Assembly: GCF_009884975.1 (NCBI RefSeq)
Contig: NZ_CP041970.1
Coordinates: 2,418,001 to 2,482,000 of the forward strand
Source of the DNA: Acinetobacter dispersus
GTDB taxonomy: Bacteria; Pseudomonadota; Gammaproteobacteria; Pseudomonadales; Moraxellaceae
Length of the DNA stretch: 64,000 bases
Direction of reading: 5' to 3'
The notes beneath the pieces are model-generated. The model saw only the letters and a program-made list of their open reading frames with translations, searched no databases and was not told the origin of the DNA. Positions within the stretch are counted from its first letter, which is position 1. Each line of letters begins with the position of its first letter. Below, in pieces: positions 55,703-64,000 of the stretch. The position numbers and the translations under genes are program-made.

Positions 55703-55728
55703 CTAGGGGGAACTTAATGATCCCCCCG
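55703..55728 (-). other. GC-rich hairpin between the adhesin and the short TpgA-like gene
   Basis: GGGGGA-ACTTAATGA-TCCCCC-type symmetry (minus strand: GGGGGATCATTAAGTTCCCCC followed by TAGTTTTC) within the 75-base intergenic space. It may be an attenuator or processing stem that lowers expression of the downstream gene relative to the adhesin. Confidence 0.5.
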
Positions 55729-55746
55729 TGAACTCAAAATGAGTAA

Positions 55747-58700
55747 TTAATCAATTACGCCACTCAAGCCAAGACGGAAACTTGGATCACCTTGTGACGC
55801 TGCTGCAACACCACCAGTCAATGACCAGCGTCCGTTATCTGCGGTCTTACGTAGCGTCGCACCAAATGCATTTTCTCCACCATGATAAGCAGCACCAACC
55901 GCATAGGTATATTTACCTGCGACAAAAGGTGCTGCTTCTAACGCAATAGCGGCAGCTACACCAGCATTGGCTTTTTTCTCTACATCATCAATTCTACGAT
56001 TGGTATCATAGAAAGCTTGTTGCATTTGATCGCCTAAATTTGTGATGCGGTTATCGAGTGCCTGATCGGCTTGATTCAGAGCCCCCAGTGCATCACCAAC
56101 ATTGTTGTAATTACTACCTGCAATATTGTAAGTCGGCCCTTTCCATCCTTTCTCAGGATCATAACCAGCTCCTCCTCCTAAGGCTGCACCGACATCCTGA
56201 TAGGATTGATGTAACTGCCCACCATTGATTGCATCTTTCGACCCACTGGCAATCGTTCCATCTGCTACACCCGTGACTTTCTTACCGCCTGCATTGATGC
56301 CATCCGTGGTCATGCTCGGACCTGCTTCTCCTTTCGGCCCAGTAATACTGATACCACCACCTGTAATTGTGGTTGAACCCTTATCTCCTGTCACATTCAC
56401 CTGACCTACATCGACCTCCTTCACTTTGATCTTGTCTGCTAAACCAACTTCGTAGTCTTTGCTTCCATCCGCTTTGGTGGTTTCATTCACCTTGATGTTG
56501 CCATCTTTGTTGCTTACCGTAGATTTCGCTGCTTGGGCATCTTGTTTCACTGAGGCAATCGCATCATTGATGTTGTTATGACCTGTTCCTCCAACGTTGC
56601 TAGTGCTAATCGTTCCATCTGGATTCACTGTGGTATTGCCGCCTACAACGTTTTTCACACTGTCCGCAACATCATGCAGTTGACCGCCATTCACAGCATC
56701 TTTCGAATCTTTGGCAATCTCTCCATCCGCTACACCTGTGACTTTCTTATCACCTGCATCAATGCCGTCTTTGGTCACACTTGGACCACCATCAATGTGT
56801 AAACCATCTCCATCGACTTTAGTACCACCAGCTGTAACACTGTCGACCTTAATGTCTTTAGCTAAACCAACCTCATAGTCTCTGCTACCATCGGGTTTGA
56901 TGGTTTCATTCACACTGATATTGCCATCTTTATTGCTCACAGTAGACTTCGCGGCTTTCGCAGCATCACCTACCGCACCAATGGCATCATTGATGTTGTC
57001 CTTGCCAGTTCCGCCAATATTACTGCCACTTAACGTACCATCAGGATTCACTGTCGTATTACCACCAATGATGTTCTTCACGCTATCGGCTACACCATGT
57101 AACTGACTGCCATTGATCGCATCTTGTGAGTCTGCTGCAACTCGGCCTGCCGCTACACCAGTAATAACCGTATTTCCAGCATTGATACCACCTGCTGTAA
57201 TACTTGGTCCGATGTTATTACCTGCCGCATCAACAAAGCTCATACCGTCTTGATTGATCAGCGTTCCTTTGCCTTCTTGATCTTTCAGGCTGATTCCTTT
57301 GGCACCATATTCAGCTTCGTTACCTTCTCCATCTTTGACTTGAGTTCCTGTCGCAGTCAGTACTGTTTCATTCCCCTCCTCATCGGTCGCGGTGACACTA
57401 TCAAACTTCACATCTTTGGCGGTAGCGACTTCATAGTTGGTACTGCCATCCGCATTTTTAGACTCAGTCACAACAATGTTTTCGCCTTCTTTGACTGTGG
57501 TTTTTGCAGCTTTTGCCGCATCGCCTACTGCGCTAATGGCATCATTGATGTTGTCTTTACCTGTGCCGCCAATATCAGGATTTGTATATTGTCCTGTTGC
57601 TGGATCATAAGTTGTATTACCACCAATAATGTTCTTCACACCCTCGCCTTGAGCGTGTAATTGACTACCATTAATTGCATCGGTTGAATTTGGATTGACA
57701 TCACCCGCAGCAACACCACTAATTTTTCCAGTGGTACCATCAATCGTAACGTCACCCACTTTGACATTGTTAAATTCAACATCATCTGCAGTTGCAACAT
57801 TGTAGATATCCTGTCCATCATCTCCTGTGGTCTTGGTTACGGTAATGTTCTTACCTTCTGTGACTTCCGTTTTCGCTGCTGCTGCCGCATTGTCTAACTG
57901 ATCTTTATTGACCGCATCAGTTCCTTCTGTACCTGCTGCGACATTACTGATTTTATTTCCAGCAACATCAATCCCTGACTTGGTCACACTTGGGCCACCT
58001 GTGATCGTCATACCGTCGTTGTTAATCACCGTATCGCCTGCGGTGACACTATCCACTTTCAAATCACGATTCAGGCTGTATTTGATGTCATTGCCTTCTT
58101 TCGTTACTTGTAAGTTTTCTTCACCATCCGCTGTGCCAATATCAACCGTGTCGCCTGCTTTGACTGCGGCAGCATTTGCACCATTGCTCTGTAAAGTCCA
58201 GCCTTTATCCAATGCTGTGATCGCATCACCTACATTGTTCAAGCTATCGCCATTTACAGTGTAGTTCGGCTTGCTAACCGTGCCATCTGGATTAACCGTA
58301 GATCCACCACCTAAGGCATCAGCAACACTTTGTGCATTGTTCGCCAATTGACTGCCGTTGATGGCATCAGTTGAGTTTGGATTGACATCACCCGCAGCAA
58401 CACCACTGATCTTGCCTGTCGTGCCATCAATCGTAACGTCACCCACTTTAACTGAGTCGAATTCAACATCATCGGCTGTCGCAACATTGTAGATGTCTTG
58501 GCCATCATTGCCTGTGGTCTTGGTCACGGTAATGTTCTTACCTTCTGTGACTTCTGTTTTCGCTGCTGCTGCCTGACCACGTACTGAATCAATTGCATCA
58601 TGGATATTGTTTTGACCTGTGTTACCCACATTGCTGGTGGTCACTGTTCCATCTGGATTCAATGTGGTTTCACCACCAATTGAAGTCTTCACGCTGTCGG

Positions 58701-61700
58701 CAACACTATGTAATTGACCGCCATTCACTGCTTCTTTAGAACCTGCAGCTACTGTGCCATCGCTTAGACCATCGATCTTACCTGTGCTACCGTCAATGCT
58801 GACATCACCCACTTTGACATTGTTAAATTCAACATCATCCGCAGTTGCAACTGTGTAGATGGTTTGTCCATCTGCACCTGTTTCACTTTCAACGGTCATG
58901 TTCTTACCAGCTTCAACTTCCGTTTTCGCTGCCGCTGCGGCACTGTCTAACTGATCTTTGTTAACGGCATCTGTGCCTGCTACACCCGGACCGACATTGC
59001 TAATCGTGCTACCTGCCGCATCAATGCCTGACTTGGTCACACTTGGACCACCTGTGATACTCATACCATCGTTATTAATCACAGTATCGCCCGCTTTGAT
59101 GCTATTCACATCAAGCTCTTTTGCTAGCTCAATCGCAACTTTGCCATCTTGGACTTTGGTGGTGATATTGCTATCCGCACCAACAACTTCAACGGCTTCA
59201 CCTAGTTTCTTCTGAACAGTACTGCCATCTTGTGCAGTTAAGCCAAAGCCTTTATCTGTTAAGTCTTGACTGGATTTATCCAATTGGCCTTTGTTCACTG
59301 CATCATTAGCATCGACACCATCGGCAATATTACTAATCGTTTTATTACCTGCATCAATACCATCTTTAGTCATGCTCGGACCATTGGCAATACTTACACC
59401 ATTGTCATTCAGTACCGTATCACCCGCAGTTATGCTGTCTACTTTCAAGTCTTTCGCTGTGGCAACTTCATAATTGGTACTGCCATCAGCATTCTTGCTT
59501 TCAGTCACAACAATGTTGTCACCTTCGGTCACTATGGTTTTCGCTGCTGCCGCTGCTGAATCTAACTGGTCCTTGTTAACTGCATCTGTACCTGCAACAC
59601 CCGGACCGACATTGCTAATCGTGTTGCCTGCCGCATCAATGCCTGACTTAGTAATACTTGGACCATTGGCAATGCTCATACCGTCATTGTTAATCACGGT
59701 GTCGCCTGCTTTGACGCTATTCACATCAAGCTCTTTTGCCAGTTCAATCGCCACCTTGCCATCTTCAACCTTCGTGGTGATATTGCTATCTGCGCCAACA
59801 ACCTCAACTGCTTCACCGAGTTTCTTCTGAACAGTACTGCCATCTTGCGCAGTTAAGCCAAAGCCTTTATCTGTTAAGTCTTGACTGGATTTATCCAATT
59901 GGCCTTTGTTCACTGCATCACTATCAGCCACACCATCGGCAACATTACTAATCGTTTTATTACCTGCATCAATACCGTCTTTAGTCATGCTCGGACCATT
60001 GGCAATACTGACACCATTGTCATTCAGTACCGTATCACCCGCAGTTACGCTGTCTACTTTCAGGTCTTTCGCTGTGGCAACTTCATAATTGGTACTGCCA
60101 TCAGCATTCTTGCTTTCAGTCACAACAATGTTGTCACCTTCGGTCACTATGGTTTTCGCTGCTGCCGCTGCTGAATCTAATTGATCTTTGTTGACGGCAT
60201 CTGTACCTGCAACACCCGGACCAACATTGCTAATCGTGTTGCCCGCAGCATTAATCCCTGACTTAGTAACACTTGGACCATTAGCAATGCTCATACCATC
60301 GTTATTAATCACGGTATCGCCTGCTTTGATGCTATTCACATCTAGGTCTTTAGCAAGTTCAATCGCAACTTTACCATCTTGGACTTTGGTAGTAATGTTG
60401 CTATCCGCACCAACAACTTCAACGGCTTCACCCAGTTTCTTCTGAACAGTACTGCCATCTTGTGCAGTTAAGCCAAAGCCTTTATCTGTTAAGTCTTGGC
60501 TGGATTTATCCAATTGACCTTTGTTCACTGCATCATTAGCATCGACACCATCGGCAATATTACTAATCGTTTTATTGCCTGCATCAATACCGTCTTTGGT
60601 CATACTTGGACCATTGGCAATACTTACACCATTGTCATTCAGTACCGTATCACCCGCAGTTATGCTGTCTACTTTCAGGTCTTTCGCTGTGGCAACTTCA
60701 TAATTGGTACTGCCATCAGCATTCTTGCTTTCAGTCACAACAATGTTGTCACCTTCGGTCACTATGGTTTTCGCTGCTGCCGCTGCTGAATCTAATTGAT
60801 CTTTGTTGACGGCATCTGTACCTGCAACACCCGGACCAACATTGCTAATCGTGTTGCCCGCAGCATTAATCCCTGACTTAGTAACACTTGGACCATTAGC
60901 AATGCTCATACCATCGTTATTAATCACGGTATCGCCTGCTTTGATGCTATTCACATCTAGGTCTTTAGCAAGTTCAATCGCAACTTTACCATCTTGGACT
61001 TTGGTAGTAATGTTGCTATCCGCACCAACAACTTCAACGGCTTCACCCAGTTTCTTCTGAACAGTACTGCCATCTTGTGCAGTTAAGCCAAAGCCTTTAT
61101 CTGTTAAGTCTTGGCTGGATTTATCCAATTGACCTTTGTTCACTGCATCATTAGCATCGACACCATCGGCAATATTACTAATCGTTTTATTGCCTGCATC
61201 AATACCGTCTTTGGTCATACTTGGACCATTGGCAATACTTACACCATTGTCATTCAGTACCGTATCACCCGCAGTTATGCTGTCTACTTTGAGGTTTTTA
61301 TTGAGACCGTATTGAATGGTGTTTCCGTTTTTAGTGACTGTCAGATTTTCTTCACCTGTAACCGTACCAATATCAACGGTGTCACCTGCTTTGACTGCGC
61401 CAGTATTTGCACCGTTGCTTTGTAGGTTCCAACCTTTGTCTAATTCAGTAATCGCAGCACCAACGTTATTTACGTCCTTGCCGTTTACGTTATAAGTCGG
61501 ATTAGACACAGTTCCTGTGCTCGGGTCGTAGCTCGAACCACCACCCAACGCGTCCGCTGTACTTTCACCCAGTTGGTCAACACCATCTTGAACATTTTTT
61601 AACTGACGAACATTCACTGCATCTGTATCTGCTGCACCATCAGATAAATTTTGAATTCGGCGTTCATTGCCTGCCGTTCCGACTGAAACAACTGAATTTG

Positions 61701-62973
61701 GGGCTGCCGTCCCTGTCCGATAACCTGCGCCCGTGGCTGTACTGGTGGTACTGCCCGCACCTAATGCAACATCATCAGCATTATTTGCAACCGCATTTGC
61801 ACCTAAAGCAAGTGCGCGATCTGCGTTGGCTTGTGCATTGTCACCGACTGCAACAGAAGAGGCACCAATACCTTGAGCACTCGTACCAACTGCAGTAGAC
61901 CTTGCCCCCTCTGCGTTAACCAGAGCACCAAAACCACTCGCCAATTCACCCTTTGCGGTTGAATTTGAACCAGCGACTGTTGCACCAATTGCTGTCGCTT
62001 CAGCTCGATTACCAATAGCAGTGGTAAAATCTGCTGTTGCTTTTGAGCCATTTCCTAATGCGCTTCCATATTGAGCTGTAGCTTCAGACAGTGCCCCAAA
62101 GGCAGATGCACCTAAAGCGGTAGCCTTACTATTTTGCCCCACTGCAGTGGTATTTTTACCATCAGCACGAGAAGCTGCACCAACAGCCGTAGCCGTATAA
62201 ACAGTGCCATTCTCTGTCACACCTTTAGCATAAGCATCTTGACCTAAAGCTAGATCTCCACTTCCTTCTGCATTTGAAGCATGCCCAATTGCAATTGATT
62301 TATCACCCGTTGCTTTGGCTTGTCCTGCTATTGCAACAGCCTGATTACCAGATGCACGTGCACCAGAGGCTCTATTATTTGTTAAACCATCTGATCCCAA
62401 AGCAACACTACCTGTCCCACTCGCCTGCGCCCAAGAACCTACAGCGGTTGATTGAGTTCCCGATGCTTGTGCTCTCATACCATAAGCAGATGCTCTCGTT
62501 GTTGCTTCTGAAGCAAATCCCATGGTTGTAGCTCCTGCGCCTGTAGCTCTCGCAAAGGGTCCTACAACTTGAACACCGTTATACCCATTGCCATTAGAAT
62601 TACAGCCAATCACATTACTCCAAGTACCACTACCATTAACAGGATTCGTATCATTCGGATGAGTTGCCCCATCTGGTCCAGTACCACCTGCTGCGCTACA
62701 TGGTTGGGAGCCAGTATATGTTGCTGCTAAACTTACTTGTGGTATCCCAAGGCTTCCAAATACTAAGATTCCTATAATTTTTAAAAAGTTAGATATCTTA
62801 TTTAATTTAAATAAATTGAAATTGTGTTCATCTATTAATCCCTTATGTTTTTCTGTTGAAACTGCAGCAATAGCTCCAACATTCCTATTTTTAGTTACTC
62901 CTCTTGTATTTTCTGAAACAACCGTCCATAAATTTAATTTTTTATTCCAAACTAAACGATAAATTTTATTCAT
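55747..62973 (-). CDS. Giant trimeric autotransporter adhesin (YadA/Hia/AtaA-type)
   Basis: 2408 residues. ESPR-type long signal (about 1-84: MNKIYRLVWNKKLNLWTVVSE, cleavage near VSLAA), a YadA-like head of GxxAxAxGxxAxA heptad-like repeats (about 135-430), a neck with NERRIQNLSDGAADTDAVNVRQL, and a long stalk of repeated Trp-ring/GIN/neck-type domains. Residues about 562-1346 hold nearly four copies of a 205-residue unit. The C-terminal anchor (about 2315-2408) has coiled coil NRITNLGDQMQQAFYDTNRRIDDVEKKANAG and a four-strand beta part ending GDPSFRLGLSGVID. It would form a homotrimeric surface fibre for adhesion or autoagglutination. Likely recombination-prone because of its repeats. Confidence 0.97.
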   Translation of the reverse strand: MNKIYRLVWNKKLNLWTVVSENTRGVTKNRNVGAIAAVSTEKHKGLIDEHNFNLFKLNKISNFLKIIGILVFGSLGIPQVSLAATYTGSQPCSAAGGTGPDGATHPNDTNPVNGSGTWSNVIGCNSNGNGYNGVQVVGPFARATGAGATTMGFASEATTRASAYGMRAQASGTQSTAVGSWAQASGTGSVALGSDGLTNNRASGARASGNQAVAIAGQAKATGDKSIAIGHASNAEGSGDLALGQDAYAKGVTENGTVYTATAVGAASRADGKNTTAVGQNSKATALGASAFGALSEATAQYGSALGNGSKATADFTTAIGNRAEATAIGATVAGSNSTAKGELASGFGALVNAEGARSTAVGTSAQGIGASSVAVGDNAQANADRALALGANAVANNADDVALGAGSTTSTATGAGYRTGTAAPNSVVSVGTAGNERRIQNLSDGAADTDAVNVRQLKNVQDGVDQLGESTADALGGGSSYDPSTGTVSNPTYNVNGKDVNNVGAAITELDKGWNLQSNGANTGAVKAGDTVDIGTVTGEENLTVTKNGNTIQYGLNKNLKVDSITAGDTVLNDNGVSIANGPSMTKDGIDAGNKTISNIADGVDANDAVNKGQLDKSSQDLTDKGFGLTAQDGSTVQKKLGEAVEVVGADSNITTKVQDGKVAIELAKDLDVNSIKAGDTVINNDGMSIANGPSVTKSGINAAGNTISNVGPGVAGTDAVNKDQLDSAAAAAKTIVTEGDNIVVTESKNADGSTNYEVATAKDLKVDSITAGDTVLNDNGVSIANGPSMTKDGIDAGNKTISNIADGVDANDAVNKGQLDKSSQDLTDKGFGLTAQDGSTVQKKLGEAVEVVGADSNITTKVQDGKVAIELAKDLDVNSIKAGDTVINNDGMSIANGPSVTKSGINAAGNTISNVGPGVAGTDAVNKDQLDSAAAAAKTIVTEGDNIVVTESKNADGSTNYEVATAKDLKVDSVTAGDTVLNDNGVSIANGPSMTKDGIDAGNKTISNVADGVADSDAVNKGQLDKSSQDLTDKGFGLTAQDGSTVQKKLGEAVEVVGADSNITTKVEDGKVAIELAKELDVNSVKAGDTVINNDGMSIANGPSITKSGIDAAGNTISNVGPGVAGTDAVNKDQLDSAAAAAKTIVTEGDNIVVTESKNADGSTNYEVATAKDLKVDSITAGDTVLNDNGVSIANGPSMTKDGIDAGNKTISNIADGVDANDAVNKGQLDKSSQDLTDKGFGLTAQDGSTVQKKLGEAVEVVGADSNITTKVQDGKVAIELAKELDVNSIKAGDTVINNDGMSITGGPSVTKSGIDAAGSTISNVGPGVAGTDAVNKDQLDSAAAAAKTEVEAGKNMTVESETGADGQTIYTVATADDVEFNNVKVGDVSIDGSTGKIDGLSDGTVAAGSKEAVNGGQLHSVADSVKTSIGGETTLNPDGTVTTSNVGNTGQNNIHDAIDSVRGQAAAAKTEVTEGKNITVTKTTGNDGQDIYNVATADDVEFDSVKVGDVTIDGTTGKISGVAAGDVNPNSTDAINGSQLANNAQSVADALGGGSTVNPDGTVSKPNYTVNGDSLNNVGDAITALDKGWTLQSNGANAAAVKAGDTVDIGTADGEENLQVTKEGNDIKYSLNRDLKVDSVTAGDTVINNDGMTITGGPSVTKSGIDVAGNKISNVAAGTEGTDAVNKDQLDNAAAAAKTEVTEGKNITVTKTTGDDGQDIYNVATADDVEFNNVKVGDVTIDGTTGKISGVAAGDVNPNSTDAINGSQLHAQGEGVKNIIGGNTTYDPATGQYTNPDIGGTGKDNINDAISAVGDAAKAAKTTVKEGENIVVTESKNADGSTNYEVATAKDVKFDSVTATDEEGNETVLTATGTQVKDGEGNEAEYGAKGISLKDQEGKGTLINQDGMSFVDAAGNNIGPSITAGGINAGNTVITGVAAGRVAADSQDAINGSQLHGVADSVKNIIGGNTTVNPDGTLSGSNIGGTGKDNINDAIGAVGDAAKAAKSTVSNKDGNISVNETIKPDGSRDYEVGLAKDIKVDSVTAGGTKVDGDGLHIDGGPSVTKDGIDAGDKKVTGVADGEIAKDSKDAVNGGQLHDVADSVKNVVGGNTTVNPDGTISTSNVGGTGHNNINDAIASVKQDAQAAKSTVSNKDGNIKVNETTKADGSKDYEVGLADKIKVKEVDVGQVNVTGDKGSTTITGGGISITGPKGEAGPSMTTDGINAGGKKVTGVADGTIASGSKDAINGGQLHQSYQDVGAALGGGAGYDPEKGWKGPTYNIAGSNYNNVGDALGALNQADQALDNRITNLGDQMQQAFYDTNRRIDDVEKKANAGVAAAIALEAAPFVAGKYTYAVGAAYHGGENAFGATLRKTADNGRWSLTGGVAAASQGDPSFRLGLSGVID
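58935..61290 (-). repeat. 615-bp tandem repeat array in the adhesin stalk
   Basis: The same 205-residue unit recurs with an exact 615-base period: the codons for KVDSIT end (plus-strand right edge) at 61290, 60675, 60060 and 59445. The last copy is slightly incomplete. Copies 60061-60675 and 60676-61290 look identical base for base; older copies differ at scattered sites. Confidence 0.95.
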
Positions 62974-63022
62974 ATTTAAATGCCTTTTTTATTCATAAAG
63001 GACTATTTAATTTAGTGAATAA

Positions 63023-63052
63023 AATAGAGAACCATTTAACAGTTCCAGTCAA
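63023..63052 (-). promoter_or_regulatory. Candidate promoter of the adhesin gene
   Basis: On the minus strand TTGACT (63052-63047), an 18-base spacer and TCTATT (63028-63023) precede the adhesin ATG by about 50 bases. The -10 is weak. AT-rich DNA makes other choices possible. Confidence 0.35.
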
Positions 63053-63302
63053 AAAGTTAACAATTGGAATACTTTTTTTGTAAAACCCTAAAAATCTATT
63101 TTAATATTTGAAATAAAACCAATTTAGGACATTTAATTAAACACAATAAACAAAAATTATATTTTCAAATATTCAAATTTCTAATTATTATTCACATAAA
63201 TAATATTTTTACTTAAGGCTAAAAACACACACAGCAAAGGTAAGTTTTTTATGCTATTTCACAAAAAATAAAAACAAAGTAAATATATTAAAGTCATATT
63301 CA

Positions 63303-63345
63303 TAAAAAAGGGATAGGTGTGAAATCAGACCTATCCCTTTTTCTT
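63303..63345 (-). terminator. Terminator after the TpgA-like gene
   Basis: AAAAAGGGATAGGT-10-ACCTATCCCTTTTT, a 14-base perfect stem with T-runs, lies 10 bases downstream of the TpgA-like stop codon. Confidence 0.92.
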
Positions 63346-63354
63346 TGACTTAAT

Positions 63355-64000
63355 TTACCACTGAATATTTACCCTGCGATTAGGTGCTAAACATTGTACG
63401 ACTTGTACATTTCGAGACTGACCAGAACATTCTTGATAAATACTCGTTCCACCGCTCACTTGTAATTGAATTCTGGCAGGATCTACCCCTTGCTGTACCA
63501 ATAACTGAGCTACTGTATTCGCCCGACGTGAAGATAAATCCTGATTATAAGCAAACTTACCTAGTCGGTCCGCATAACCTGAAATAACAATTGGATTGCG
63601 AGATTGTTGAATTGATCCGACAACATCCGCAAGATTCGTGGAACGTTGTTCTATCGCATTTGTATCCGAGCGATCAAACGCAAAAAAGACCGTTGCTGTC
63701 TGTGCGGCTGGTGCTGGTAAAGTTGCGGGAACAACATTATTTACGCCCCATGCCATTAAACCTTGGCATTCTTCGCCTTTCCAAGATAAACGTTCCGCAA
63801 TATATTTTTTGTCATAGTCGATACGTAATTGGCAACGTTTATAGTCTTGAGTATTTGGTACACGGATGTCCAATACATAGTTCCAGACTTTCACTCCAAA
63901 TACGCCTTCACTAAAATGAGGGTTACCTAAAATATGTCGAAATTGGTCCTTATTCATTCCTGTATCTAAACGGGCAACATCATTATATTCATAGCGTTTG
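63355..64000 (-). CDS. tpgA: TpgA-like OmpA-family protein (partial, N-terminus off the right edge)
   Basis: The frame is open to the window edge; upstream of an internal ATG at 63957 it reads [14 protein letters not shown], the same as the short paralogue, so the true start lies beyond 64000. A SmpA/OmlA-like domain ([17 protein letters not shown]) is followed by a Pro/Ala linker and an OmpA-like domain with [37 protein letters not shown] (conserved Asp and Arg that hold diaminopimelate) and NRRVNIQW. This domain order matches TpgA, which helps assemble the AtaA adhesin fibre and binds peptidoglycan. It is normally downstream of an adhesin gene, so another adhesin gene may lie to the right of the window. 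Confidence 0.88.
   Translation of the reverse strand, partial: KRYEYNDVARLDTGMNKDQFRHILGNPHFSEGVFGVKVWNYVLDIRVPNTQDYKRCQLRIDYDKKYIAERLSWKGEECQGLMAWGVNNVVPATLPAPAAQTATVFFAFDRSDTNAIEQRSTNLADVVGSIQQSRNPIVISGYADRLGKFAYNQDLSSRRANTVAQLLVQQGVDPARIQLQVSGGTSIYQECSGQSRNVQVVQCLAPNRRVNIQW

Larger units (their letters stand above)
62974..63354. other. Intergenic region upstream of the adhesin
   Basis: About 380 very AT-rich bases with no gene. It contains the adhesin promoter candidate at 63023-63052 and, at 63303-63345, the terminator of the upstream TpgA-like gene. The separate terminator shows that the two genes are independent transcripts. Confidence 0.6.

Noticed and set aside
59266..61425. Repeated plus-strand ORFs of 60-118 codons opposite the adhesin repeats
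   Set aside because: They recur with the 615-base period of the adhesin and are reverse-strand shadows of its low-complexity coding sequence, with no ribosome sites.
55747..62973. CRISPR-like repeat array
   Set aside because: Repeats are 615 bases, in frame and coding for an adhesin stalk; there are no short repeats with unique spacers or cas genes.

Overview
The window looks like chromosome of an Acinetobacter species (Gammaproteobacteria, Moraxellaceae). The basis is moderately AT-rich DNA with Acinetobacter-like proteins, conserved gammaproteobacterial blocks (thrS-infC, rapZ-ptsO-darP, pcnB-folK-panB-panC, mazG/relA/rlmD/cysM/gacS), a three-gene pntAA-pntAB-pntB transhydrogenase, and a giant trimeric autotransporter adhesin (TAA) with TpgA-type partners, a pairing characterised in Acinetobacter. 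Species cannot be fixed by reading alone. I saw no rRNA, tRNA, CRISPR array, prophage or transposase.

Layout. 1-2.9 kb: partial YqaA-type membrane protein, arylamine N-acetyltransferase, a small membrane protein, a YfcG-like glutathione transferase and a small conserved protein, all on minus. 3.0-5.5 kb: thrS-infC, with infC starting at a rare ATT codon. 5.8-7.4 kb: acyl-CoA ligase (+). 7.4-14.1 kb: minus-strand housekeeping genes darP, ptsO, rapZ, panC, panB, folK, pcnB (TTG start), comEA and mazG. 14.2-21 kb: an SDR, a small unknown protein, relA, rlmD, a PolB-type exonuclease and cysM. 21.2-27.1 kb (+): hybrid kinase gacS/barA, a crotonase, a beta-hydroxyacid dehydrogenase, a hydroxypyruvate-isomerase-like protein and rsfS. 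27.3-31.9 kb: a Nudix hydrolase, an SDR and pntAA-pntAB-pntB. 32.7-34.4 kb: a RidA-family protein and an MFS exporter behind a promoter with the geometry of a SoxR/MerR-activated promoter. 35.3-39.6 kb: an EvgS/BvgS-type kinase and its LuxR-type response regulator. 40.0-52.6 kb: dusA, a Cys/His amidase-like small protein, a DUF695-like protein, tcdA, an MFS transporter, acnA, a TatD nuclease, two related lipoproteins and prfC. 52.9-64.0 kb: a carboxymuconolactone-decarboxylase-family protein, a LysR and an AraC regulator, then the adhesin locus.

The most distinctive region is 55.3-64.0 kb. A 2408-residue TAA contains a tandem array of 615-bp repeats, at least two of which look identical. It is flanked by two related partner genes. 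The upstream one (running off the right edge) has a SmpA/OmlA-like domain plus an OmpA-like peptidoglycan-binding domain, as in TpgA. The downstream one keeps only the first domain. Other points of interest are the SoxR-like operator/promoter at 32.7 kb and a two-copy palindromic element that begins exactly at the TAG stop codon of both cysM and prfC.
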